A DNA stretch of 64,000 bases from NCBI GenBank assembly GCA_014706295.1, contig JACSVZ010000004.1, positions 93,135,548 through 93,199,547 on the forward strand, written 5' to 3'. The stretch is from Lycocorax pyrrhopterus obiensis. Its lineage: Eukaryota; Chordata; Aves; Passeriformes; Paradisaeidae. The position numbers and the translations under genes are program-made. Below are positions 45,780 through 58,100 of the stretch, piece by piece. The notes under the pieces are model-generated. The model was not told the DNA's origin and ran no database searches. It was given only the letters and a program-made list of their open reading frames with translations. The first letter of the stretch is position 1. Every line of letters begins with the position of its first letter.

Positions 45780-45990
45780 TTCCCAGTGCTGCCGCTGCCC
45801 ATGCTGCCCATGAGGGCACTGCCCCGCACCCCCCTGACACTGCCCTGGGCAGAGCCACCGCGGGCAGCTCTGGCTGGCGGGCAGCGATGCCGGTGCTGCG
45901 TGGCAGCGAGCAGCGACAACACAGCACAACGCTGCCGGGCGAGGTGGGCAGGGCAGGACAGCACAGCTCAGGGCAGCTGAGAGGTAGGAA
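45780..45990. promoter_or_regulatory. CpG-rich patch
   Basis: About 200 bases that are strongly GC-rich with roughly 15 CpG (for example GGCGGGCAGCGATGCCGG), in an AT-rich setting. Overlapping open frames on both strands are composition effects. It may be a small CpG island or promoter, or a GC-rich repeat. No TATA box, initiator or splice-linked exon was identified. Confidence 0.35.
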
Positions 45991-48619
45991 TTATGAACTT
46001 TGCCATGTTAGATTGTGCTGGTCTCCTCCACAGGCCCTATATGAGAAAGAGCAGCAGGGTTTGGCCTAAGATGGGAGACATTGAACATAGGACAAGTTGG
46101 ATTTTAAGGACCACATGTTGAGAGGATTCAAAAGTATGAGAGAAATACTAGCATCATGGCTATGAAAGCTCAGGGATCTGGAATGGGGCAGAGGGGGGTG
46201 AAACAGCTCAGGGCTAATGGGGAGGAAGGAGGAAGAGAGTATAAAGGGAATAAGAGAGGATGAAAAAAGCTTTTGTCGTAGTCCAAATACCATGGTCAGA
46301 ATAATAGTGCTCTGAAGGGAGACTGAGGTTTTTTTACACAGTATTAAAATGAAGCATTAGATAAAGTTTGAAGAAAAATGCCAGAAAAAGCATTAATTAA
46401 ATGATGCCCATCTGTTTCTTCAAAGAATGCAGAAGAGGATAGATCCTTGACCGTTAATCATCATATATAAGATGATGGTGTTTAATTGAGTTCAGATTAA
46501 AAAAACATATATATTTGACTTGTGATAGAGGCAGTGACGACTTACGTCTCAGCTATATTTTTAAAGCTATGTCTTAGGAGAATCTTTAACAGAGATCTCT
46601 GTGACCAAAACGGTAGCTGACATATAAATATTGACTATAGTTTAAGAGTTTTGACTTCAGGAACTAAAAGCAGCTCTGCCTGTTAGTAGCCCAACTTTTT
46701 TGTTAATGAATTTAGTAATTTCCCTAGCTTTATATGCCAGGACAATATCTAATGTAAACATGAAGTGAAAAAATATCCTTTTCTTGCCAAAAATGATTTT
46801 CAGCATGAGGGAAAGAAAGGTTTCCACAGAAGAACTCTGATGCTTCCTATGGTTATTCCTCCAGCTGTGTGTTTCACCTTTTGCAGAGGTTACCCCTCTG
46901 GCAGCAGAACAAGCAGGAAAGGAGGACATGAGTGCCTTGGCCAGCCCAGCTTGCATGGGGAGAGACAGGGAATCTCAGCTCCCACATCAGATTTTCCCCG
47001 CAGCAGCTGAAGCGTTGACACGCAATCTCTTCTGCCAGCTCTGTTATAGTGATGTGATTTCCAGCACGGAGAAAATTAAAGATAGTTGGGGACTGAGCCA
47101 TAAAAACCAGTTCTGCAGTTCATGGACATTTGTTCTTAGCATTTGTTCATTCCTTGATTTGTAGGTGTTTTTTAATTTTAGGTGTTTGTGGGCTTTTTTA
47201 TTAATAAAAAACCATTTACATTCTTGTCTATATAGGCAAGAAATTCCTCTGCACAAGTCTCTCCTATAAACACATTTTGTTAAAAGAAAATATTTTATAA
47301 ATTAAAGTTAACCTTTGCCTTGCCAAGATAAAAGATGTTTTTAATGCATTACCATCTCAATAGAGATGAGGTACTCTTCATTTGGACTCATTTCATCTAG
47401 TTAAGTAATTGTAAGTGAAGAATCTAACACCAGGCAATTGATGGATATTAATTTACAATTTGTGTGTCCACAAAAGAATGGCAACATGGTTAAAAACACA
47501 CCTTTTCTCAGGGGAGACTGTAGTAGAGTTCAGAAACTAAATTGAATTATGGCAGCTAATGAGTTACAGCACTTCAGCTCCAGTAACTCTTTCTCTGCAT
47601 ATTCTCCTGCAGGGAAGGACACGTCTCCCCTCAACCCCTGTGTCTCTCCTGAGTCCCTGGTAAAACCCCTGCACAGCTGGGCTAGGAGAAGGCAGACAGA
47701 CCAGGAGGGCACTGGACACTGCCAGATGGGCACCGAGAGGCTGAGCTCTGACTCCTCAGCACCTTGCTGAACCACCAAAAAACCAGCACAATGACACACC
47801 TGGTAATCCAGACTGTTTGGACTCAGCTACACTCCTTGGGTAGACTCATTAGTCCAATTTCTGCTAAAATGGTTATGCCAATTAGATTAAACTGGTTTAC
47901 ATATGGTTTACAGAGATTTAATGGAAAACTTTAGGAGGTGGGGGAGAAGCGTTTTCTACCACACTTGGCATCACAAGAGTGCCTGAAGGCAAACTGGGTA
48001 ATGCCAGAATGAAAATGTGACTCCCCCAGCAACAGTGAAAATAAGCAAGGGACATACTGGATCTATACTGCTTGAAAATTCTGAAAAGTTCTCTCCTCAA
48101 AAGGATGCTCTAGGTTTAGCCTGGGTATGGGAATTTTTGGCTGAAGTCTCTAGAGTCATGCTGTATGGAAAACCAGAGGACCCAATGATTTCTCTACCTT
48201 TAAAAACTGATACTTGTTCATAACTGAATTAGGAAAAAAAAGTGATCATTAATTAATTTAAATATGGCCAGAAAGGCATATTATTATTAATAAATTATTA
48301 TTTGTTTAACTAAATGTATATGCACCAGTATGCTTACATATTGTTGTGAAAAATTCCAGATACAGTAGAAATTGCATTTATCATGTACCTTACCACAGTA
48401 TATTGTTCATTAAATCATCTCCACCATGATCCTGTCCACACTACAAATCCATGTATGTAATAAGTGCCATAATATGTGGTGGCAGAACATAGTTTTATAC
48501 ATCAGTCTTAAAGCTTTCAGCAATATAGCCACGGGAGAGGAATAGAAATGCTTGTCACATCCAGGACAGGAGCCTGGAGACAGGTTATGCCGGCACCTTT
48601 GCTCCTCCCCAGCTGGAGT
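45991..48619. other. AT-rich DNA, no gene recognised
   Basis: A purine-rich stretch (46,150-46,270) and otherwise ordinary intergenic sequence. Confidence 0.5.
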
Positions 48620-48960
48620 TCCCTTAGGAGAGTCGCTGTTTAAACAAATTCAGGCAAATCCTTCCAAAAGGCACTGAAGAGCTGAAGCAGACCCGAAGAG
48701 AAGGGGGAAACTGCGGCTCCTTGCCCACCATCCTGCAGAGCAGGGGCTGGGATGACACTCTTGGTCCCCGCCGCCTCCCCCTTCCAGCAGCGCCAGAAGT
48801 AGGTGCAAGAGGGCATCTCGCAGCCTCGGAGGTGCCCGATGTCAGCAGCTTTCTGCTCTGATAAAGGTCAGGAGTGCTCACTCCCGGCCCGGCGCTGCGC
48901 CGCCAAGGTTCGCTACCCAGACTCTGCTCCAGGGAAAGGCAAGAGGCACTGCAGGGCACA
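48620..48960. promoter_or_regulatory. CpG-rich patch
   Basis: GC-rich, with CpG concentrated at 48,690-48,920 (CCCCGCCGCC, CCCGGCCCGGCGCTGCGCCG). A 111-codon minus-strand frame and a 102-codon plus-strand frame overlap it, neither with a recognised domain. Compatible with a small CpG island or an alternative first exon, but nothing in the sequence proves transcription. Confidence 0.35.
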
Positions 48961-51389
48961 TATGCTTTTGTTTATTGAACTCTGCCTGCCCGTGACCCAC
49001 TTGCTGCTGCCACTCAGACACGCTTTCTCATCCCAAAATACCAGCACGGTATTTTTCCTCTATCAGCCTCAATTTTTCCAAGTGCATGCAATATTTAAAA
49101 TTAATACATAAAATGAATGCATAAGATTCAGTTACATTTAGATCAGCAAATGTCAATAATTTTTTTTCCTGGGGCTATGCAGCTTTTTGGGGCTAGGAAT
49201 TAGGTGGGTTTTTTTCCAGTTTATATTATTTTTCCACAATTTCCAGTTTGGCTTTAGACTCTGGCAATCACACACCCCAGCACAACATTGCCTAGAGACA
49301 ATCAGAATTTCATCCCCTTATTAGAAAATGGGCTGAAAACCACTACTTAAGCTTAACTATGGAAATTCAAATTTCTCTGATACAGTGGAAATAAACAGGT
49401 AGAGACAGAGAAAGTGGGAGAAGAAAGGTGGGGGAAAAAAGGCTTCCCCCTCCAAGCCCCTGAAATGAATATTTGGACATACTAGCACTTAACAGTTTTA
49501 TGTATGATATAATATTCATAACTCTTTTTATCACAGTAATCCTCTTTATTTCAGCCATTTTCATATTATTTTCAGCCCCTACTGTATTGGGGAATGGTTG
49601 AAAGAAATAAGGTCCATTAAACTATTGAAGACCACCCCCTTGACACTATTGTAACCTTCTGATAACTGCTTTGACACGTCTCGTAGACCCTCAATAAAAA
49701 AGGAGGAAGAATTTGCCACAAGAACCTGTGGTACTGCTTTTAAAATTCTGTCTGCAAACCACCAATTTATAGTGAGAAGGGAAAAAACCCCAAAACTGAA
49801 GTGATAAAAATCTGTGATATTATTATTACTATTATTGATATTATTATTATTATTATTATCCTTCCAACGTAAATCCTAAAATCATCTTTGTGGAACAGCA
49901 AAGACCTATCACTTAATCCTAACTCTTTTAGTTGGTCTAGATACAGTATTTAATCTCTGATAATATAGGACATCACATATGATAAACACAAGATATAACA
50001 GGGTAAGTATATGAATAGTGGTTTAATACACATGAGCTGATATTAAAGGCAGTTTAGGTCAATTTAGCATTAAGCTAAGTTATAGGATCAGAAAATGTCA
50101 GAGGTGCAAGACAGAGATGAAGTGGAACTTTCTTTGGGCAAAAAAGAAGCAGCTTGGTTGGCAAGTAGCCAACAAAGAATTTTTTTGTCATTCCTCATGT
50201 GAGATAACATGGATTGATTATATCCAACTAATTTGTATCGACTGAAAAGTTCTGTTTATTGACCAAGATAACTGAAAAGGGTATCAGCATTCCATGTTCA
50301 ACCTTTCCTTGAAATTTTCTTTCTGAACACAAGTTATGTGAACATTCAAATAAGCAATTCCTTTCTTAGTTTTTTTGAAATAATCTTAATTTTGATCTTC
50401 AGTATCTCCCTCTGTTTTTTAATTTTTTTTCTCTATTGTTTTCACATTATCATTTTTGGTATTTATTTTTTTAGCACTGTTGCACATTAATTCTCTATAT
50501 CAAACCTGTATTGCATTACTCTTTATTTATCTACTGTGTTACATGATTTAATTGCTAAATAAAACTCCTTTCAATTGCAATTATGAAAGCCTCTTTTGGT
50601 TTCTTGAACTCCTGTCATTTCCCACATAGTATCTCAGGGTCAACAGGAGAGGGAAGCAGAGACGACTGAAGTTGTTGCATCTTTGCAATCTTTGCATTGA
50701 CATGGAAACAACAAACTGTCCTTACTGCAAAAGGAAATTCCTCAGCATGACAGGCAGTCTCTGCTGCTCTCCAGTGACTTCTGTTTTGGGGAAGAGTAGG
50801 ATGTACTTGAGCAGAGCATGAGCAGAAGGGGACAGAAAATCCTCTTCAGGGACAGACACCTCTTGTATCAGTCCCAGCATTTTTAGCTATAAGTGCAAAG
50901 CAACAATGAGAACTAAACCCAAATATTTAAAAGAGCAACTATTTTGCAAAGTGCTGCATAAAAAAGGAACTATAATCTAGCCCCTATAAGGCATCTTCTA
51001 AGTGAGATTCACTGTAATTTTCAAATAGCTGAATTAAGCAAGAAGAGTCATGTAACACTGGCAGAATTCCTCACATGGATATATGCTGCAACTAAAAAAA
51101 AACAACAACAAAAAACACCCCAAACAAAACAACAAGAAATCCACAAACACCTCAAAACAGTGAATAACTTTGAATTCAGTTATTATATCTGCTATCACCA
51201 CCTGAATATGATATTTCTTCCCCCCTCTGCTGTTGCCCGTTGTCACTGCTGGCACAGAATGGAAAGAGCTGGAGAAAGCAGAACTAAGACAGACAAAAGG
51301 GTCAGTTTGCTGAGACAAAAGATGATATCACGTCGAGACAAATTACAGAGGTGCTGTGTCTAAATGTGTTGAAGCAATAACTGCTACAC
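48961..51389. other. AT-rich DNA, no gene recognised
   Basis: Includes a degenerate (ATT)n run near 49,815-49,860 and A-rich AACAACAAC words near 51,100-51,135. Nothing else recognised. Confidence 0.5.
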
Positions 51390-51640
51390 AACAGCCATAT
51401 CAGCAGCGCTGCTCTGAGCCTGCTGCTCACGCACGCTGCATGCAAAGCAGGGCCCGCAGCCAGCGCTGCCATTCAGGTCACACACAGCGGCAGCTCCCCG
51501 GCAGCTCGGGAGACAGCTACCAGGCCACCTGCAGGCCATGCTGCTCCGGCACGGAAACAGCTGCACAGCAAGTCATTGGAAGTGACAGGTAGCCCGGCGC
51601 TGGAGGGCAGAGCCCCAGCCCGGAGCTGCGCAGCCGGATC
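51390..51640. promoter_or_regulatory. CpG-rich patch next to a minisatellite
   Basis: GC-rich with scattered CpG (CAGCGCTGC, CACACAGCGGCAGC, CCCGGCGCTGG, GCGCAGCCGG). It grades into the repeat at 51,641. No exon recognised. Confidence 0.3.
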
Positions 51641-51769
51641 TGCATTCCCAGTGCATCTCCAGCGTATTCCCAGCACATCCCCAGTGCATCCCTCAGCGCG
51701 TCCCCAGAGCATCCCTGGGGCATCCTAGCGCATTCCCAGCACATCCTCAGCACGTCCTTCGGTGCATTC
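51641..51769. repeat. Minisatellite, about 12 units of 9-13 bases
   Basis: Degenerate units around GCATTCCCAGC / ACATCCCCAGT / GCGTCCCCAGA run continuously. Unit length wobbles, so the open frames through it (minus-strand Met-Cys-Trp-Glu pattern) are artefacts. Confidence 0.85.
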
Positions 51770-54700
51770 CATCCCCACCTGCTCCCCGGCTGCCTCTCTG
51801 ATCCAACACCCTGCCCATCTGAGAGTCAAGGGGAAGAGAAGGAATAGTTTTATTTATTTTTTTTAAATTTAAAACCAGCTAGGGAAAATACAGGAGCTCT
51901 CAAGCATGCGGTGACTTCAGAAGGTCTCACAAAAATGCTGATCAGCTGAGCAACTTGAGAGGTAAAGGGTAGTTAGCACCTGTGAAAGATCAAAAACTGC
52001 TCACAGGCAGGCCGTTAACCCTGACGGAGAGAAACCTGGATAGTTAGCAGTCCTAGAAGAGAAAGTTGCCATGGCTGCCTGGAGTATGATGGTCACAGAG
52101 GGGGAAAAAATACATATGGATAAATCAATCATGTATGGATATGTGGATAGATCAATCTGTCTCGTAGCACACTGTCATTTGACATGTCCCTTTCTTCAAC
52201 AGCACATGGTTATATATCTTTTGCTAAGGCAAGGGGGGGATTGTATTTTTACAATTCCCCCTTGCAATTACACTTACAATTACTTGCTGGAAAAGGGAAA
52301 TCAACCTCATCCACAGGCAGAGCTAGGACACCTGCCTTGACATCACTTTTGCTCCAAGACACAAAGCCGCCTTGGCTCTGGCGCCAAGCTCAAGCAGATC
52401 TGAATTCCCATTGCTGTGCCAAGTAGAACGCTGGTGGCACAACCTCCTGAAAAGAGACCAGAGTTTTATGAAGTAGTTCAGAGAGTACCTGTGATTTTTA
52501 GCAGCTAACATTACCAAACCAGCTTGAATTGCCTTCAGTACTAAAATTGCTAGGGCTAGAGTAAATTTATCTATAAGGTTGTGGCACAAAATTGCAAAAG
52601 CAGCACCAGACTATCAGAATATTGTTCATGGGACATGGTTCTGCTCAACAAAGAGGATCTAGAACTGAAATGTTCACCCAATTCTGTTATATTGTTACAA
52701 TCTCATCCCTGTGGGAAAGATCATCACCCCATTTTCTGTGCCGTGCTGTGCTGCCAGTGTAATGGGCAAAACAACTGTGCAGCAGCAAGCACTGGGATGT
52801 ATTCAGCACTTCTGATCTAGGAAGGAGCTTTTCCAGTTTTAAAATGATTGAAGATAGGAAGTGCTGGGAAGGTTTTGGGTCCTCAGCAAAGGAGGTTTTT
52901 TAGATGCATGTAATCTAAAAGATGTGGAAATTTTTTTCTTTATCTGAAGACACCTAATCCATCTAGAATTACCCACACCTCCAGATGGATACCGCAAGTC
53001 CAAAAGATGGACAGCAATTGTTTGTTTAGTGTAAAAGGCCTCAAAAGAAACTGATTTGTGGAGATATAAGAGATTTTTAAGGAGTGAAGGAGAGAACATA
53101 TTTTATACTTCTTCTCAATGACCCTGACATACAGATTGTATTCTCTCAAGGCCATGAAAATAGATAAAGTGCTTGATCCTCTAAAAGAAAGGTGGGTTAA
53201 TTGCCAATATAGGCATGATGCTTTGAGGCCCAGAGAACTCCTAATTGTCCTTGGAACACTCCATTGCCCTTATAAATGTTGTTATTTTTTGGGGAGGGGG
53301 GAGAGAATTCAATCTGAAAACAAAGAAATGTTGGTTATATATTGTGATTGCTTTGAAAATCACATTTGTTTCTAGACCTCTGTGTTCTGTCCATTAAGAG
53401 CTGACAATGGAAAGTTCAGAAACAATGAAATCAATTTCTCAAAATTATTGATAAATATGGGGTGATCAGAATATTTTGAAAATAAATGTGTAGAGCATTA
53501 AATGCTTTTTTTTCCAAGTATTTTCTCTCAGTCTCTGTTCTTTTGTCTTATTCCATCGATCTTGAAACCATGATAATCAATATCTCTACATTTAAAAACA
53601 TTCTGTGTGAGGGAAATGATTTCCATTTACTTTAGATGAGTAGTTTTGACAATGGGGAATCCTCTGGCATTGAATTGCCAGTGGAAGTGATACACCAGCA
53701 TAGACCAAGGGTTAATGAGGAAAAGAAAAAGCAACCAAATCTAGGAAATAGCAGAGTAACAATTTCAAAGGAGCAAGGTGGAATATTAGATCTCATCCCA
53801 GTTCTTTGAATCCTAGGGTGGAATTATTAACACCCTGGGGGTTGTCAAAGCATCTGGAGAAATCATCAACATGAAGCACTAGTATTCAGTATATCTATAT
53901 GCAGTATATGGATCTGTGGAGTGAAATATTTTGCTTCTGTGGCAGATCTTCAAAACCAATCTTTTTTCCTTTACAAATGGTTTCAGTCTTATACAGTTAC
54001 CTTGAATTTTGCAGATTCTGAGACTGCTTTCCAAATCATATGCAGTAACATAATGTAACTGGAGTCTCTGCTTTTCAACCTGTGGTAACCTGAATGTGAG
54101 ACAAACAAGAGATCACTGGTCCATCACAGATGTTTGCATCCAAAACTTAATTTAGGAACCAGATTCAGAGACCTTCTCTCCCACTGGGTGTAGAGTTGGC
54201 TTTCATTGAACTGAAGGAACTCTTTATATTCAGCTGTTTCATATCAACTCCCAGAGAACAGAAATGTCTCAGCCTTGGAGAGTTGGGCACTTAATTCAGC
54301 ATGCTGAATTTCATGAGTAGAGGTGGATGCTCAGAAGTTATCAGTGAGCAAGCTCAGTGTTGTCATCCATCTCCCTACTTCTAGGTTATCTCTGAGTTCT
54401 TTCCAAAATTAAGAAGTCCTCTAAATTTCGATACATGTGACACAGAGATGTATCCTTTCATTTGAAATTATGCAAAATGATACTCTTGTAACATAAAATA
54501 CACCGCTATATAAGTCCTGTTGCATTAATGAAATGTCAATCACAAGGGTAGAGGTAAAGTACAAAGGGTTGTAACTTCCATATGCTCTGGAAACCTGGAG
54601 ATATCATGGGCTTCCTGTAGCCTCAAGACTGTTTTTATTCACCTTAATTTTGTGACACAAGTAGGTACACAATCTGAAAAGACCTATCCATGAGTGAAGT

Positions 54701-54903
54701 TGTACAAGGAGGTGGGGCCCGGAGGAGAATATTTCAATAAATTACTTCACTATATTGTTAATTTTATTTTAATAAGTTTTTAAAAATTCCTTATTACCTT
54801 AATAGCAGTACCAAACAGAGAATCTGGATTCAGACCTTGAGTTCTTAACCGCAGGAAAGCGTCATTGCCTTGATAATTTTGTTATGTCATCAGGTTTGAA
54901 TGA
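51770..54903. other. Non-coding DNA, no gene recognised
   Basis: AT-rich with short frames. The G-rich run near 53,290 (GGGGAGGGGGGAGAG) is the only notable low-complexity word. Confidence 0.5.
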
Positions 54904-55143
54904 ATCATAAAATCTTAGAACCATAGAATATCCTCAGTTGGAAGGGACCCACCAGGATCATTGAAGTCCAACTCCTGGTCTAGCACAGGACAGTCCCAAG
55001 AGTCACACCATGTGCCTGAGAGCATTGTCCAAATTCTTCTTGAGCTCTGTCAGGCTTGGTGCTGTGACTACTTTCCTGGGGAGCCTGTTCCAGTGCCCAG
55101 CCACCCTCTGGGTGAAGAATCTTTTCCTAATATACAGCCTAAA
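54904..55143 (-). repeat. CR1 3' end, antisense
   Basis: Landmarks: ATCATAAAATCTTAGAACCA, CAGTTGGAAGGGACCCACCA, GGATCATTGAAGTCCAACTC, AGCCTGTTCCAGTGCCCAGC and GAATCTTTTCCTAATATACA. It is diverged and truncated at its 5' end. Confidence 0.92.
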
Positions 55144-58100
55144 GAATTTATGCACATCAAGAAGATCCTTTCTTTAATCTGGAAAGTTTTCACATTAGTT
55201 TACACAAAAGTTTTATAATTTTCCTATATTGCAAAAGCTGATATGTTTTTCTCTTGCTAATGAGCAAGGATTTTAATCAAAAACTCTTGGCAAAGATTGC
55301 AAATAAGAAATCATTCTGGACAACACTTATGTAGTCAAGCTTACTAAGCAAATTCCACCTTAAAGACAGAGTAGCTTCTTTGGTTCTGTGAAGATACTTG
55401 TTCACCTTTCAGTTGAGAAATTCTGGTAGTTAAAGGCTGTCATCAGAATTTTTTGGGATTTAAATACTGGGATAGGTTAACCTCCATTTCCTTCAGTTCT
55501 CTTACTTTTTAGGGGTGCAGTTTGAATTTTCACTTACAGGTGTTCTCACCTATGGAACCTGTATTGATCTTAGCTAATACTTCAAGAATCAAAAGAACTT
55601 GAAAAATAAATGTAAAGTCCTTCTACTGGATAATTATGTGATTTATATTTTTCTGTCTCACATTTGTGCCAGTGGTGACTTTTCCTTTTTATATATCTCA
55701 ATTTTTAATCCTCTTTTGTTCTTTATTGTTGTCTTGTATGCTGAAACCATGTCTAGACAAGTTCCACGGGTAGTGGCAGAATTGTTCATTTTGTTCATTT
55801 TTCACTTTATCCCTATCAATTTGGTTGATAGACACTTTTTAACTTTCTTCTTATGTAAGAAAGGCTAAACAGCAGTACTCAGTTTACTTTATATCACAGT
55901 TAAGATGCCATTGAGATTAACAGGAACAATTTGTATCCTTTTGGAAGTATTTTATCTCAGTCTCCAGGGATTTATTTAAACAACACAACATTCTGTTCCC
56001 GTTAGTAATCACAAAAATGAGAAATTTAGATTTAAGTGACAGTTAAGATTTTGCATAATTTTCTTTTTCCTGAGTTAGGAGAGGGATTTGTCAGACAAGA
56101 CAAAAATGTGGGGGTCTTACAGGTAATCACAGCATTACAGACATACATTCATACTTAAGATAGCTATGTTTTGATATAAACTTGGGTATCAAAATTCTTA
56201 GCTCAGACAAAAGGAAAAACAGCCAATTCCAATAATCTCTTGAAACAAACTGTCTAATACTTCAAGATTAGCTTCTTTATTTCTGAAAAACTTCTAGCTA
56301 AAAAGGACAGTGTAAGTGACAAAAAATGATTCTCAGATGAAACATTTGTTTCTACCTATCCTTGCCAATGACCTGACCCATTCTGTTATCAAGGTCTTCC
56401 TGTTAATTAAAGATTAAAAATCATTCTGAAAGAATGAAATTATTTAAACAAAGCTTAGTAATGGAGGTTTCCTTATCAATGTTTTTACTTAAAAATATCA
56501 GATGGCAAAATGAAAATTGTGTACTGAAAGCCTACTGTTCACAAGACAGAGAATATTTTTTGCAATGGAGAATTAATGCTTTTCCACTTTATACAAGTAA
56601 TGCATTTGTTTAAAATGGGCAAAGTGTAAGGATTTATTATACTAATTTCTTTGTTTTTCAGTTCTTAGCTTTCATAAAGGGTGTGATCCATACATAATCA
56701 CTCAAAAATTTCATGTGCTTTCAATTAAAAAATTATTGTCTGTTTTTATAATTCACTGAAGATTTGAAAAATAGAAATACGAAACCTAGCAAAACCTAAC
56801 AGCACTCCTCTTTTAGCAGGCAAACAAAGTAGTGTCAATAGGAAAGGGGGACATTCTTGCTACTTTGAATTCAAGGGTAAACTCCATGTCTTCAAAAGAG
56901 CCACAATTTCACCCAAGGAGTCCTGCAGTGGTGGGCTCTACTGCAGCAGTTTGTGTATACATTTCCCCTTCTCCATACGTTTCCTGTGCTCATGGTTCTC
57001 ACACTATCATGGTGGCCTTCACCAACTAGCCCAAGTTTCACCCTTTGATTGCTTCTTCCCCGCCCCCTTCTTTCAGCTCAACAGCTCCCATCCTGACTGC
57101 AAAATTCTGACCTCAGCCAGCATCTGGCCCACACATCCCATCTGACCCCTCACCTGGGTGAGATCTTGATGAATGTATAAAACTTTAGAAAGCACGTGCA
57201 TATTGCTCTAGCAGTATAACATTATAGAAAATGCTCAATGCAGCATCAAAGTTACAGTTACCTCTTATGAAACAATAATTATAATTACAGGGAACTAACC
57301 TAAAATTTGCTATATTCAGTCAGCTAAGTGGCCTGTCACAGAGCCCTGGATTTCTTGTGCTTTGTCCATTTTGTTAGTGCTGAGATTCTCCAATTTTCAT
57401 AGCATGGATGATACTGTTGGTCCTAGTCCAATTTGCTTGCGTGCTTGCTTGCTTGCTCCTTTTGCCAGTCCCTGCCCTATGGTTTCTCAGCCTACTCTTC
57501 CCTTCCTCTCATAAACCCTGTTTACCTCTATTCTGTTTTGCTACTACCACAAAACAAGTTCTACTAATTTGAGAAAGAATTAAGTTTCATTCATAATACT
57601 GAGATGACTCCAATGGGATACAGACAATGGTGTGAAAAGGGGCAGGATTTAGCCCTTTCCCATCATCATTTGGAATAAAAAAAAATGCAAATATCATCTG
57701 CCATGCTACAACAGCTGTTCGCTGCCTTTTTCCCCTGCTATGCTTATTGTTTGAAAATTTAGAGGGAAAACTCAGAACATATCATCGCTGGAAAAACCCC
57801 CAAGGCCTTGGGCAGCAGTGAGCTCCCATAGGCAGGCTCCTGCAGCCCTCTGAAAAGTTTAAGCATATGATACCAGGCATTGCACCTTGTTAACTTCCTG
57901 GGTAGAGCTCTTGCTTCAAGCATTCATACTGATGCTACTTTTCCTGCTATTGACTTTTCCTTTGCTATATTTTTTTTTCCAAGAAGAAAACCTTTTTTTT
58001 TTCTTCTGCTAAGTGGATGATAATTCTCCTTCTGCTCCTCCTGTTCCGGAGTTAACTTTGTTCTTATGCCTTCTACTATTGTGTCTGGCTCACTGTTGTT

